Positions 40,443-50,049 of a DNA stretch of 64,000 nt are shown here, one piece after another; within the stretch, counting starts at the first letter, position 1, and every line of letters starts with the position of its first letter. Location of the stretch: assembly GCF_900182935.1 (NCBI RefSeq), contig NZ_FXUE01000006.1:1-64000 (forward strand). The letters are read 5' to 3'. Source of the stretch: Fibrobacter sp. UWB10 (GTDB taxonomy: Bacteria > Fibrobacterota > Fibrobacteria > Fibrobacterales > Fibrobacteraceae). The position numbers and the translations under genes were made by a program. The notes under the pieces were generated by a model, which saw only the letters and a list, made by a program, of their open reading frames with translations, was not told the origin of the DNA and ran no database searches.

Positions 40443-42608
40443 ATGAAAAGATGTTTGTTTGTTATGGCTGGTGCCGCTTTGGCGTGTTCTGCGGCATGGG
40501 CTGGCCCAAAGCAATTCAATGTGGTGATTCCGACTGATATGGAGGAATGGCTTGCTGCCGTTCCGATGATTAGCTTGGATAGTGGCAAAACGGCTGTGCC
40601 TATGAGGGCTGATCCGAATCGGTGCGGCTGGTTCTCGTATACGTTTGCCGACGGCCCGGTTTCTGACAACGTGTTTCTTCTGAGGGATGACGATGTAGAT
40701 CGCGAAGACATGCTCGGCATGAATGGCAACTGGGAAACGGCAGCCTCACCGACGCCGATTCCTTTGGGTATGGTTTTTGAATTGTATCAGAGTGATACTT
40801 TGTACTTTGTGCCCGATGAGGCGCAAAAGACAAACGAAAGTGGTTGGTACGAAACCGCTTCTCTCGTTGCTGGTATCGAAGGTGTTTGTTCTTATGTAGT
40901 TTCGACGATTATTTACGATTCTGACGCTAATTTGCACCCGGCTTTCTCTTGTTATTCTGCGGGTGGTGAAGGTTGCCAATTGGGTGCTCAGGATGTTGCT
41001 GCCAAGGATGCCCTGGCTGCAGTTAATAACTGTATTGGCGTGACTCCGGGAGTTGTAGAAACTACGTTGGATCCGACAACGAAAAAACCGAAATTGTCTG
41101 CTGAGGGCAAAAAGTGCTTTATTGACGAAAAGTACTTTAACCAGCTGTTCAATTATACTGAAAATGTAAACGAAAAGACTTGCTATGACCTGCCGCTGTC
41201 GCGTACAGAGAATGGTTGGTGGTCCTTTAATTCAGATTTCTTCACTTCGCCCAATACAAAGACTCAGGGTGGGTACTTCCCAGTAGAAGGTAAAGTTGAT
41301 GAAGGGACTTTGCGGGCTGATCCTAATCAAACTCCTCTTGCTGTCGCACGAACTCTGTACGATGCGGAGGGCCCGGTTTTCTATGGTCCTTCGCTTAGAA
41401 AACTCGATTCTCTTGAGGGTGTTCCCGTATTTGATTTGTTGTGCAAAGGCCCGGGTTGGAGCAAGGGACGCGATTGCTCTGGACAGTTTGATAATGGTGC
41501 AACCACCGAAGAATTTGTTCAAGCTGCTCTTAAGTTGCCGACAACACGTCCGGACAACTGTGTGCTAGGCTGGGGCTGTCCTGAAGACGCCCCCGAAGGG
41601 TGGCAATTCTATGAAGAAGGTACGGAATCCCCGATTCAGGGAGCTTATGTACCCGCATCAGGAAATTCCTATCGCTGGACAGGCAAGCGCAACCACCATT
41701 TCTGTCAGGAAACGCACACCAAGTTTATCCAGAAGCCGGGACTCCGCTTTAATGCTCGCGGTAGCGATGACATTTGGGTGTTTATCGACAATAAGTTGGC
41801 CATTGACTTGGGTGGCGTCCACTTGGATGCTCCGGGTTATGTAGACCTCGATGAGTTCGAAGGCGCAAGCGGTAAGCTGGTGACGGGTGAGCAGTACGAC
41901 TTGGATATCTTCTTCTGCGATCGACGCACCACTATGAGCAATCTTCAGATTAGAACGAATATCTTTATGGCGGAAATGGAGAAGAGTGCTATTTCGACAA
42001 AGGCAAAAAGGAATACGTCAAATCCGTCTGAAACCGAATATTGCATGTGTTATGCGAAAACGGGCGGCGGAGACTGCTCCTCTGCAATTGCCGGTGCTGC
42101 GGAAAAGTCCTATTGCTGCAATAATCCTGAAATGACTACGTTGCCGATTTCGTATACGTTGGTTATTGGCTCAAATAGCAATGGCACTGCTGTAGACGGC
42201 TTTGATAAAATTTCTACTCCGGGCGTTTATAAGGGCGGCATAGACCTTACGAATATCGCTTCGCCCAAGGTTGATCTGTCTAAGATGGCTTTGCCGGGTG
42301 GCCGTTACACTCTGTTTGTAACTATCGAAGGTAAGACCAAGAAAGTAGCCTCTTTCCGTATCGGTACTGATGCAATCAAGCCTGTTGCCCATATTGCAGG
42401 CGTAAGCTTTACTGTGAAGAACAATCTGCCGCAGGCCCTCACGATTACTGCGACCAAATCTGCAGCCAAGTTTGCGGTTATGGATTTGCAGGGTCGTGTG
42501 GTGCGTCAGGGCGTTACCGCTGGTGCTGAAACGGTGGTGCCGAACCTCAAACCGGGTTCGTACATCGTGAAGGTGGCCCGCGAAACCCGCCGCGTGAATG
42601 TCCGTTAA
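40443..42608 (+). CDS. Fibro-slime domain surface protein 1, with T9SS-like tail (721 aa)
   Basis: Signal peptide 1-20 (ending AAWA). The first part (about 24-145) is a beta module also present in the other two paralogues (MISLDSGKTAVPM, CGWFSY, LLRDDDVDREDM, NGNWETAA). The fibro-slime domain (about 146-510) follows, with the PA14-like core DDIWVFIDNKLAIDLGG (442-458) and FFCDRRTTMSNLQIRTNIFM (490-509). Then come a Cys-rich stretch, a small beta segment and a C-terminal sorting domain (about 650-721: FAVMDLQGRVVRQG, LKPGSYIVKV). Fibro-slime proteins are known from Fibrobacter cell-surface fractions that bind cellulose. Its stop overlaps that of the convergent MATE gene. Confidence 0.9.
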   Translation: MKRCLFVMAGAALACSAAWAGPKQFNVVIPTDMEEWLAAVPMISLDSGKTAVPMRADPNRCGWFSYTFADGPVSDNVFLLRDDDVDREDMLGMNGNWETAASPTPIPLGMVFELYQSDTLYFVPDEAQKTNESGWYETASLVAGIEGVCSYVVSTIIYDSDANLHPAFSCYSAGGEGCQLGAQDVAAKDALAAVNNCIGVTPGVVETTLDPTTKKPKLSAEGKKCFIDEKYFNQLFNYTENVNEKTCYDLPLSRTENGWWSFNSDFFTSPNTKTQGGYFPVEGKVDEGTLRADPNQTPLAVARTLYDAEGPVFYGPSLRKLDSLEGVPVFDLLCKGPGWSKGRDCSGQFDNGATTEEFVQAALKLPTTRPDNCVLGWGCPEDAPEGWQFYEEGTESPIQGAYVPASGNSYRWTGKRNHHFCQETHTKFIQKPGLRFNARGSDDIWVFIDNKLAIDLGGVHLDAPGYVDLDEFEGASGKLVTGEQYDLDIFFCDRRTTMSNLQIRTNIFMAEMEKSAISTKAKRNTSNPSETEYCMCYAKTGGGDCSSAIAGAAEKSYCCNNPEMTTLPISYTLVIGSNSNGTAVDGFDKISTPGVYKGGIDLTNIASPKVDLSKMALPGGRYTLFVTIEGKTKKVASFRIGTDAIKPVAHIAGVSFTVKNNLPQALTITATKSAAKFAVMDLQGRVVRQGVTAGAETVVPNLKPGSYIVKVARETRRVNVR

Positions 42609-43990
42609 TGCAGTTTCTTTAGTTCATGCCAAAGCATGGCCAACCCAATGAAAGCCGCACCTGTGTCGGCAATGGGCTGCGCCATGAATACGCCCTTGAG
42701 TTCAAAGAAGTGGGGCAGTATCAGCAAGAACGGAATAAGTAAAATTACTTGACGACAAGCGTTCAGGAACATAGCCCTGAACGCTTTTCCTGTACCCTGG
42801 AAAAAGTTCCCCGACACCATGCCGAAGGGAATCATAAAGAAGGCTGCCGCAAAAATGCGCATGGCCCAGGCTGAAAGTTTGATAAGTTCGGGGTCTTTTG
42901 GTGCGAAAGGCGTCACAAAGGTTTCTGCCTGCCACATGAGAATGCCCCAAGTCACGAACATAAATCCGCCTGCATAAATGAAGGCAAACTTGAGTGTTTC
43001 CTTGACGCGGTTGTTGAGTCGTGCGCCGTAGTTGTAGCCGATAATCGGCTGTGTGCCGTGAACGAATCCGAGAAGCGGCAAAATGATAATCGAAACGATG
43101 CTGTTGGTGATTCCGAATGCAGAAATTGCCATGTCGCCACCCGAAAGCGCGCCAGTTGTCTTGACGCTGATGTTTCCGTAAGTGGTTAGGCTCCAGGCCA
43201 AAATCGCATTCATCAAGCTGTTGCAAATCTGCATTACAGAAGGCGGCAAACCGAGAATATAAATCTTGCGGACATAGGCGGCGCGCAATTTCATGTGGCG
43301 CCAGCGAATGCGAATAGGTGTACCCTTCTTGATAAAGAATTGCGTAATCAAGGCCGAGGCCACCAGCTGCGAACTGATGGTTGCCCAGGCGGCGCCCTCG
43401 ATACCCCAGTGGAATTTCATGATAAAGAGGTAGTCGAGAATAATGTTCGTGACTGCACCCACGATTTCGCGGAACATGGCCGTTTTGGGGTGGCCCATCG
43501 AACGGATAAAGTGGTTCATGCCGGGGGCGATTGTCTGGAATACAGCACCGCACAGTAAAATGCGCATGTAGCTGCTGGCCACCGGCAAGGTCTGCTCGCT
43601 TGCGCCAAACAGCTTTAAGAGCGGCTCCATAAAGATTTCGCCCAGCGTGAACGCTCCAATTGCCATCAGAATCAGGAGCGAAAAGGAATTGTTCAGAATG
43701 ATGCTTGCCTGGATATACTTCTTTTGCCCGAGGCGGATTGCGAAAAGCGTGTTGCCGCCTACGCCCACCATCATGGACATGGCCATCATGAACAGGCAAA
43801 TCGGGAAGCAGAGCGTGATGCCTGCGATACCGAGACTGCCTACGCCCTGCCCCACAAAGAAACGGTCCACTACGTTGTAGAGGGCGTTTACCAGCATGCT
43901 GATGATCGCAGGAACCGAGAACTGCAAGACCAGTTTCGGGATACTTGCAGAACCAAAGGAATTAAGGCGCTCGGAATTCAGTTTAGACAT
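42605..43990 (-). CDS. MATE-family efflux transporter 2 (461 aa)
   Basis: It has twelve hydrophobic segments and the MATE hallmarks, with YNVVDRFFVGQGVGSLGIAGI (in part) near the N-terminus and GTQPIIGYNYGAR in the middle. Length is normal. It is related to but clearly different from the transporter at 25020-26351. Its start lies 33 nt after the FHA-GGDEF gene stop, so the two could be co-transcribed. There is also a -10-like TATTTT 10 nt before its ATG. Confidence 0.93.
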   Translation of the reverse strand: MSKLNSERLNSFGSASIPKLVLQFSVPAIISMLVNALYNVVDRFFVGQGVGSLGIAGITLCFPICLFMMAMSMMVGVGGNTLFAIRLGQKKYIQASIILNNSFSLLILMAIGAFTLGEIFMEPLLKLFGASEQTLPVASSYMRILLCGAVFQTIAPGMNHFIRSMGHPKTAMFREIVGAVTNIILDYLFIMKFHWGIEGAAWATISSQLVASALITQFFIKKGTPIRIRWRHMKLRAAYVRKIYILGLPPSVMQICNSLMNAILAWSLTTYGNISVKTTGALSGGDMAISAFGITNSIVSIIILPLLGFVHGTQPIIGYNYGARLNNRVKETLKFAFIYAGGFMFVTWGILMWQAETFVTPFAPKDPELIKLSAWAMRIFAAAFFMIPFGMVSGNFFQGTGKAFRAMFLNACRQVILLIPFLLILPHFFELKGVFMAQPIADTGAAFIGLAMLWHELKKLH

Positions 43991-44000
43991 TTCGGCGCCA

Positions 44001-44006
44001 AAAATA
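44001..44006 (-). promoter_or_regulatory. -10-like element (TATTTT) before MATE gene 2
   Basis: The minus strand reads TTCTATTTTTGG, ending 10 nt before ATG 43990. It matches the recurrent motif but with slightly longer spacing. Confidence 0.45.
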
Positions 44007-44023
44007 GAATTTTTCTTTACAAT

Positions 44024-44902
44024 TTAAAAGGCTACCTGATTTCGGCCACCCTCTTTGGCCACATAAAGCAGGCGGTCGCATTCGGCGATCAAATCCTCGA
44101 TTTTGCCGATTTTTTCGCCCTGACGGCTAGCAAGGCCTAAAGAAATGGTCACCGGGATAATTGTGTCTTTCCACGAAAAACGATGGCTTTCCACTGCCGA
44201 GCGCAGGCGTTCGGCGCTCTTTTTGGCGTCTTCGGGCCCAATGCCGCCCAAAAGCAGCACGAATTCTTCGCCGCCATAGCGGGCGAGCAAGTCGGATTCT
44301 CGCTTTTCTTCTTTAAGAATGCGGGCGATTTCTTTAAGAACCATGTCGCCGCACTGGTGACCCCAGGTGTCGTTCACGCGCTTAAAGTGGTCTGCGTCGA
44401 CCATGATGGCATGAACGTAATAGTTGTTGCGGCGGGCCAGAGCGAGTTCGCCGAGGCTTCGGTCTATAAACGTGCGGCGGTTGCTTATCTTGGTCAGCGG
44501 ATCCATGGTCGCGGCTTCGTAGAGCTCGCGGTCAAAAGCTTCTTCGCTTGCGTCCTTGAAGTCAACTTTCAGGACCATTTTTCCGATTTGCAGGCGGTTG
44601 TGGTCTTCGAGCTTACATTCTGTAATCGGGGAGCCGTCGACGAAGGTGCCATTGGTGCTGCCAAGGTCCTTGACTGTTACGTCGACACCGTCGAAGGTGA
44701 CGGCGCAGTGCCTGCGGCTGACCAGTTCGTCATCCAGGCGGATTTCAGCATCTTGCCCACGGCCAAGCACGACCGTTCCTTTTTCGAGCGGTATTTGCTT
44801 GAATAGGTGTTGCGGGTAGAGCACAATCAGATGTGGTCGCATGGGGGCGACGGGTAGCTTGATTGTGTTTCCGCTGGCAATTGTTTGGTCCATGTCCTGC
44901 AT
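44024..44902 (-). CDS. FHA domain plus GGDEF diguanylate cyclase (292 aa)
   Basis: The start is ATG 44902 because CCGGAG lies 5 nt upstream; the GTG at 44908 would abut it. An FHA phosphothreonine-binding domain (about 25-105: VVLGRGQDAEIRLDDELVSRRHC in part; DLGSTNGTFVDG) is followed by a GGDEF domain (about 125-292) with DPLTKISNRRTF, the signature ARYGGEEFVLLL and a typical C-terminal VAKEGGRNQV. GGEEF is an active signature, so it makes c-di-GMP, probably under control of a Ser/Thr kinase (inference). A TATTTT hexamer at 44932-44937 could be its -10, with a ~30-nt leader. Confidence 0.93.
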   Translation of the reverse strand: MQDMDQTIASGNTIKLPVAPMRPHLIVLYPQHLFKQIPLEKGTVVLGRGQDAEIRLDDELVSRRHCAVTFDGVDVTVKDLGSTNGTFVDGSPITECKLEDHNRLQIGKMVLKVDFKDASEEAFDRELYEAATMDPLTKISNRRTFIDRSLGELALARRNNYYVHAIMVDADHFKRVNDTWGHQCGDMVLKEIARILKEEKRESDLLARYGGEEFVLLLGGIGPEDAKKSAERLRSAVESHRFSWKDTIIPVTISLGLASRQGEKIGKIEDLIAECDRLLYVAKEGGRNQVAF

Positions 44903-45087
44903 AAGCACTCCGGTTTGTTTAAAAAAGTAGTAAAATAGCCCCTCTACTCTTGAAAAATTTTCTTTACTGTCTGGTCTGTAGATGCGTAAATTTTCGATTT
45001 TTTAAGGTTTTTATCGTTTGTTTATAACGCTGCCTTTTACGAAACGAAAAAAAAAGTAAAAAATGTTCTTTTTTGAAAAGAAAAGGA

Positions 45088-45093
45088 TAAATT
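45088..45093 (+). promoter_or_regulatory. Probable -10 (TAAATT) of fibro-slime gene 2
   Basis: GGATAAATTT lies 68 nt before ATG 45161. The same TAAATTT at the same relative place occurs before fibro-slime gene 3. The stretch from the FHA gene to here (44903-45087) is AT-rich and shows nothing else. Confidence 0.5.
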
Positions 45094-45111
45094 TACATTG
45101 GTTGTTGGCGT

Positions 45112-45155
45112 CCCAAAAAGGGTCGGTCTTTTTTGGTATGCCCAATTGGAAGGAA
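45112..45155 (+). promoter_or_regulatory. Conserved leader of fibro-slime gene 2
   Basis: The segment GGTCGGTCTTTTTTGG, TATGCCC, and TTGGAAGGAA is shared in order with the leader of gene 3 (50008-50043). GGAAGGAA serves as ribosome site. Confidence 0.55.
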
Positions 45156-45160
45156 GTCAT

Positions 45161-48100
45161 ATGAAGAGAAAAACAGAGATTTCTTGGTGGAAATGGGTCA
45201 TATTGGGCTGTATGCTTTTTGCTGGTGTGCAAAACGCTGTTGCCGCTTGTGCAGGTACGTTGCATTTTAAGAAACCCGATGATTGGCCAAGAAACTTTTA
45301 TATCGCCATGAACAATATCGATGCTCTTGTCACAGCGTCGTATTATAACGCTGCTACAGGGTATTACGAATACGATTTGGCCGATGCTGGTGGCGAAAAC
45401 ATCGAAACCTCATTTGCCCTTGAATCGTCAAAGTCGGCTCCGATGAATTTTATCCTGTCCAATGTATGGAACGGGATTTCTCAGAACGATCAAAGCTATC
45501 CGAAAAACAATCGTAATATTAGGTGCCCAGGCGCAGGAAAAGACGTTTATGTGCTAGAAAATCCGAAAAAAGCGGGTACCACATTGGTGACAAACACCGC
45601 ACCTGATATCAAGTATTTCTATGTCTTGGTTCCCGATGATGAATCCTGGAAGTCTACAGTTCCGATGTGGTCTCCTGACTCTACCTTTGCTAATGCTCAA
45701 CCGTTCAAGGTTGATCCGAATATGTGCGGATGGTATTATGCTGTTTGGATGGATGAACCGTTGCCGGAAAGATTGATCATCTTTAAGGATGATGACGTGG
45801 ATTTGGAAGAGGCTATTGGCATGAATGGTTGGGAAGCTGAAGTTGTGGTTCCGTTCCCGATGGATATGTTCTTTAGCATGTTTGAGGAATCTGATAGGGT
45901 TTATTTTATTGCAGACTCCGCAAAAGCTGAAGAAGCTGGCCTTACGACAACGTTCGTGGCTGTTGATCCGCAAATTGAAGGTAACTGCACGTATAAGTTG
46001 GCAGCTTTCCTTTACGATACCGATGCCAGTATGCATGGTGCCTTTACGTGTGATGCTTATCCGCGTGTGGCTTCGAACGGATGCTATTCGCCAACGGCGA
46101 AGTATAACTATCCGGGAGCTGGCGGCGACAATAGCGTGCCTTGTATCGGTGTAACCACGGGAATCGTTAACAGTATTTTGGACCCGACGACGAAAAAACC
46201 GACTTACAATACGTCAAGCGGGTGCTTTGTTTCTGCAGAAGCGTTCAATGTCATGTTTGAAGAAACCGCTGGTGTTAACGTAAAGCATTGCCGCGATGTG
46301 GTCTTTAGCCAGACCAAGGACGGTATGTGGGAATATGACAGCTATAATGAACCTGCGGGTGCGTTTACTCCGTTGAATGACCTTGCTACGGATGTGACAT
46401 GCACTGGCTATTGTAAACAGGCTGCTACCCCTAGACCCGGCAAGGGCAATGTGCGCTATGGTGTGGGCGAACAGGGTAAAACCGCGGCCCAGAATGGAAT
46501 TTCACGTAAGGCACAACTGGCTCTTGGTAATGTCACGGACTGGTCTGCTATTGAACCGACAACCGGTTTGCCCTATATCGACTTGTATCCGGTTTCTGAT
46601 GGCGAATTCAGCAGTGGTACCGAACCCAATGTTTATGACAATAGCACGTGGGATTTGCGTATCGAGAACGATAATAACCAGATGTTCTGCTTTGAATCTC
46701 ACGCCAACTTTACTTACCGTTCCGGCATGCAGTTCATGTTCCGTGGTGACGATGACATTTGGGTGTTTATCGATAACAAACTTGCGGTGGACCTTGGCGG
46801 AACCCATTTGGCTGCTCCTGGTTACGTAAAATTGGATACATTGAAGGGGGCTTCGGGTAATCTGCTTACTCCTGGTGAAACCTACGATATCGATATCTTC
46901 TTCTGTGACCGTCGTACCGACATGAGTAACGTGCGTATCAAGACGAATATGTATATCCAGCAGAAGACGGCTATTTCGGCCAAGGGTAAGAAGGTTCCGG
47001 GAAATCCGTCTGAAACAGATTACACCCTTTGCTTTACAAGAACTGGTGACGGTTCTTGCGATGCGGCTGCTGCCGGTATCGGAGAAAAGAAGACTTATTG
47101 CGGAGATTCTCTTGCGATGGAAATTGCCGCGGGCCGAATCAAGGCCACTTACACACTTGTTAGTGGTAAGAAAAACGGTGAAAATGTGGTTCCCGGATTC
47201 GATAACGTTTCTACGCCGGGTATCTATAAGGGTGGTATTGACTTGACGAATTTTGGTTTGCCTAAGATTGATAGGTCGAAGCTTTCTTTGGCAGGCGGTT
47301 ATTACACCTTGTTCGTGAATATTGAAGGTAAGTCTGCAAAGGTGCTTAGCTTCAAGGCCTCGGGTGAAGTGGATGTCATTTATAAGAATGGCCGCTCTTA
47401 TGTGTTTGACGATGAAAGTGGTGATCAGACACAGACGGGTGTGTATAATATACAGACCTCTGCTATGGGTGGCGAATACGTCCCGGTTTATATTTCGAAT
47501 GTGGCGCTTAATGGCGATTCTACGGAACTTGAAATTTATCCGGAAGATGCGGTTGAAATGCCCTATACGCTAACTTATACAGCCCCGATGGAAATTTACA
47601 CCAAGGAAATTGATGCAACTACGGGTCAAGAAGGGTATAAGAGAATCAATCCGGCTGTGCCACGTAAGATTGGTGCTTCTGGCGTCGATACGGTTTATGC
47701 ACATGTTGATATGCGAGATTTGCAGTCGCCGATTACGCCGTTTAACATTAGTGTTGCCGGTAGAGATCAGAATGCACTGACCATCAACTTCTACTTGCCG
47801 CAGATTACGTTCATCAGAGAGATTCCGGAAGATGGCGTTTCTATTGATCCTGTGATGGGCCAGGATTCCTTACCGGATGGTTCTTACGCAGAAAATTGGG
47901 TTGGCTCAATTAATGTGATGTATTTGGCTGTGCTGAAACCTGTTGGCAATGATAATTATGTTCCGTGTTTGGAAGAATGTAATGGAATCTATGTCTACAT
48001 GGGTTCTGAAACATCTCCGAAGATAGACTTTATTCCTGAAGATCCCGTGTATTTTGTAAATGGATACGCTACTATCTCGGTGCGCTCGTTGACCAAATAC

Positions 48101-49765
48101 CGTTGGGATAGGGATCCTTCTATTCATAGGCCGGCAACGATTGTTGCTCAGTACAATGACTATGTGAAGGCTGTTTATTATCCGATGTACTTCCGCGATC
48201 CTCCGGTACCGTTCCCGGTCTTGGCCGACGTGTTCGATGCTCACGGTTCTTTGCCGACTATGGAACATCGTATTCCGGCTCCGTACTTTAGTATGGATCA
48301 GGAATATCTGGATGGTATCGGCGACTCTGTTGCTGTGTACTACGATCGTCGAATCCATAAGGATTCCTTGCCGACAAAGATTTGTGTGATGTGGGATTCC
48401 ACTACGGCTGAACCCCATAATCCGTACGCAGAAGGTCTTTCTACAATGCCGAGGGATTCTGCAATCACTTGTAACGCCCTTGTTCCGCTCGATGCAAGCA
48501 ATATTGATTGCTCTGCCCCGTCGGATAGTGGCTATTGCACCAATGTGATTATGGTGGGTGGTTTGAAACTGTCCGAAGAAGTAAAGACGTCTGGTATTGG
48601 TAAGGTTCATTCCTTCGCCGAATTCGAAGATAAGGGTAAAAAGGTCAGACAGGGCTTTGATGGGGCTCTTACGGACCGTATGGCTCCTGTCCCGTTGCGT
48701 GCTGAAGTGCGTACCCTTAAGGATGGCGATCAGTTGTCTGACCTTGACAGCCTTGTGGTGGTGATGTCTGAACCGGTTAAGCTTGTTGCGACGACAAATA
48801 AGAAATCGGCTTTGGACTTCTACCTGAATTCTGCAATTGAATTGGATGAATCTTCTCGTTATGTATCTGCTTTGGCTGGTGCCACTTCGATTGTTACTGC
48901 TCAGAATGAGCCTTTTGTGAGTGCAACAGATGGCTTAGGCCGTATCAGGTACTTGTACTTGCGCGGTGGTGTTTCTCCGCATGTGGGTGACTATGTGCGC
49001 TTGAGCGGTAATCTGACGACGGTATTCTGGTCCGATACCGCAGATATTAAACCGGCGGGCACCAAAGCCGATTCGCTCCGCTCTGCTGCGGACGCCTCGT
49101 ACCATTGGAATTCTCCGACTGCTTACAATGAAACATTGCGCTTGCCGTCGATGTGGATTCAGGTGACTGGCGATGCTGAAATTGCCGTGAATGAAAACAA
49201 GTTTGCGTCTACATCGAATGCTCCGGCCGGAGAAAAGGTGCCGGCGGTATCGGTGAATGTGTATCGTACGTCTATGACCAAGGCTGAAATCCTTACGGCT
49301 GAAAATGGAAGGCCGGGTCATATTGTGAAGGCTGACATGTATGCCTTGTACAATGGTCTTTCCGATGAAGATCGCAAGAAAGTTGCTCCGCAGGATATCT
49401 ACTTCTACTACGAAGTCCAGTATTTCACCAACCTGGGTAACTTCGTTGCTAGCAAGACTCAGCGTATTTACTGCGATGACAGTAAGAATACTGAAATCGA
49501 TCCGGTGACGAAGCAGCGCATCCAGTACTTTAATGGAGGCCTCTGCACCGATGCTGGCATGGACCGCAACTTCTTTATCGGTTGGAACATGCGCTCTCAA
49601 AAGGGACGTGTGGTTGGCACGGGTGCCTATATTGTTAAGCTCAAGTCTTATGTGAAACTTGGTTCTTCTGGTAAGGAAGCAAAACAAGAAAGCACTTCTG
49701 TTTGGGGTGTCAAGCGTTCTCCGAAAGCGGACACTCGCTACATGAAGAACTTGACAGCTAAATAA
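45161..49765 (+). CDS. Fibro-slime domain surface protein 2 (1534 aa)
   Basis: The start at ATG 45161 is preceded by GGAAGGAA; the extension from 45098 is leader. A long N-region signal ends in GVQNAVAA. Modules: N-terminal beta segment, a second beta module shared with paralogues 1 and 3 (CGWYYAVWMDEPLPERLIIF), and a fibro-slime domain whose core DDIWVFIDNKLAVDLGG is near residue 530. A long C-terminal half has repeated beta modules (FRDPPVPFPVLADVFDAHG, APYFSMDQEYLDG), then a FlgD-like end (FIGWNMRSQKGRVVGTGAYI) and a short tail WGVKRSPK. There is no T9SS-like tail of the kind seen in paralogue 1. Colinear with the protein at 50050 over essentially its whole length. Confidence 0.9.
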   Translation: MKRKTEISWWKWVILGCMLFAGVQNAVAACAGTLHFKKPDDWPRNFYIAMNNIDALVTASYYNAATGYYEYDLADAGGENIETSFALESSKSAPMNFILSNVWNGISQNDQSYPKNNRNIRCPGAGKDVYVLENPKKAGTTLVTNTAPDIKYFYVLVPDDESWKSTVPMWSPDSTFANAQPFKVDPNMCGWYYAVWMDEPLPERLIIFKDDDVDLEEAIGMNGWEAEVVVPFPMDMFFSMFEESDRVYFIADSAKAEEAGLTTTFVAVDPQIEGNCTYKLAAFLYDTDASMHGAFTCDAYPRVASNGCYSPTAKYNYPGAGGDNSVPCIGVTTGIVNSILDPTTKKPTYNTSSGCFVSAEAFNVMFEETAGVNVKHCRDVVFSQTKDGMWEYDSYNEPAGAFTPLNDLATDVTCTGYCKQAATPRPGKGNVRYGVGEQGKTAAQNGISRKAQLALGNVTDWSAIEPTTGLPYIDLYPVSDGEFSSGTEPNVYDNSTWDLRIENDNNQMFCFESHANFTYRSGMQFMFRGDDDIWVFIDNKLAVDLGGTHLAAPGYVKLDTLKGASGNLLTPGETYDIDIFFCDRRTDMSNVRIKTNMYIQQKTAISAKGKKVPGNPSETDYTLCFTRTGDGSCDAAAAGIGEKKTYCGDSLAMEIAAGRIKATYTLVSGKKNGENVVPGFDNVSTPGIYKGGIDLTNFGLPKIDRSKLSLAGGYYTLFVNIEGKSAKVLSFKASGEVDVIYKNGRSYVFDDESGDQTQTGVYNIQTSAMGGEYVPVYISNVALNGDSTELEIYPEDAVEMPYTLTYTAPMEIYTKEIDATTGQEGYKRINPAVPRKIGASGVDTVYAHVDMRDLQSPITPFNISVAGRDQNALTINFYLPQITFIREIPEDGVSIDPVMGQDSLPDGSYAENWVGSINVMYLAVLKPVGNDNYVPCLEECNGIYVYMGSETSPKIDFIPEDPVYFVNGYATISVRSLTKYRWDRDPSIHRPATIVAQYNDYVKAVYYPMYFRDPPVPFPVLADVFDAHGSLPTMEHRIPAPYFSMDQEYLDGIGDSVAVYYDRRIHKDSLPTKICVMWDSTTAEPHNPYAEGLSTMPRDSAITCNALVPLDASNIDCSAPSDSGYCTNVIMVGGLKLSEEVKTSGIGKVHSFAEFEDKGKKVRQGFDGALTDRMAPVPLRAEVRTLKDGDQLSDLDSLVVVMSEPVKLVATTNKKSALDFYLNSAIELDESSRYVSALAGATSIVTAQNEPFVSATDGLGRIRYLYLRGGVSPHVGDYVRLSGNLTTVFWSDTADIKPAGTKADSLRSAADASYHWNSPTAYNETLRLPSMWIQVTGDAEIAVNENKFASTSNAPAGEKVPAVSVNVYRTSMTKAEILTAENGRPGHIVKADMYALYNGLSDEDRKKVAPQDIYFYYEVQYFTNLGNFVASKTQRIYCDDSKNTEIDPVTKQRIQYFNGGLCTDAGMDRNFFIGWNMRSQKGRVVGTGAYIVKLKSYVKLGSSGKEAKQESTSVWGVKRSPKADTRYMKNLTAK

Positions 49766-49786
49766 AGTCCTGTTCAGAAAAGTTTA

Positions 49787-49820
49787 GAAAGGGATGGAGT
49801 TAATCCATCCCTTTCTTGTA
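49787..49820 (+). terminator. Intrinsic terminator of fibro-slime gene 2
   Basis: GAAAGGGATGGA (49787-49798) pairs with TCCATCCCTTTC (49804-49815). Confidence 0.92.
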
Positions 49821-49974
49821 TGAAATGGATTTGTTGAAAACTTAATTTTACACTAGCTGTTTTTCTTGTGACAAAACTCACTAGGTTTCGTTTTTTTAAG
49901 TTTTTGGACACAAAATGGATGCTTTTTTTCCAAAAAATCACAAAAATAAAATTGGCTTTTCGCTTAAAAAAGAG

Positions 49975-49980
49975 TAAATT
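49975..49980 (+). promoter_or_regulatory. Probable -10 (TAAATT) of fibro-slime gene 3
   Basis: AGAGTAAATTTG, with TTGGCT 17 nt upstream as a possible -35. It gives a ~65-nt leader, like gene 2. Confidence 0.5.
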
Positions 49981-50007
49981 TGAGGGCGGTCTATGGGATA
50001 TCGTAAA

Positions 50008-50043
50008 GGTCCGTCCTTTTGTTATGCCCTGTTGGAAGGAAAA
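50008..50043 (+). promoter_or_regulatory. Conserved leader of fibro-slime gene 3
   Basis: GGTCCGTCCTTTTGT, TATGCCC and TTGGAAGGAA match the gene 2 leader (45112-45155) at the same distance from the -10. Confidence 0.55.
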
Positions 50044-50049
50044 CCATCG

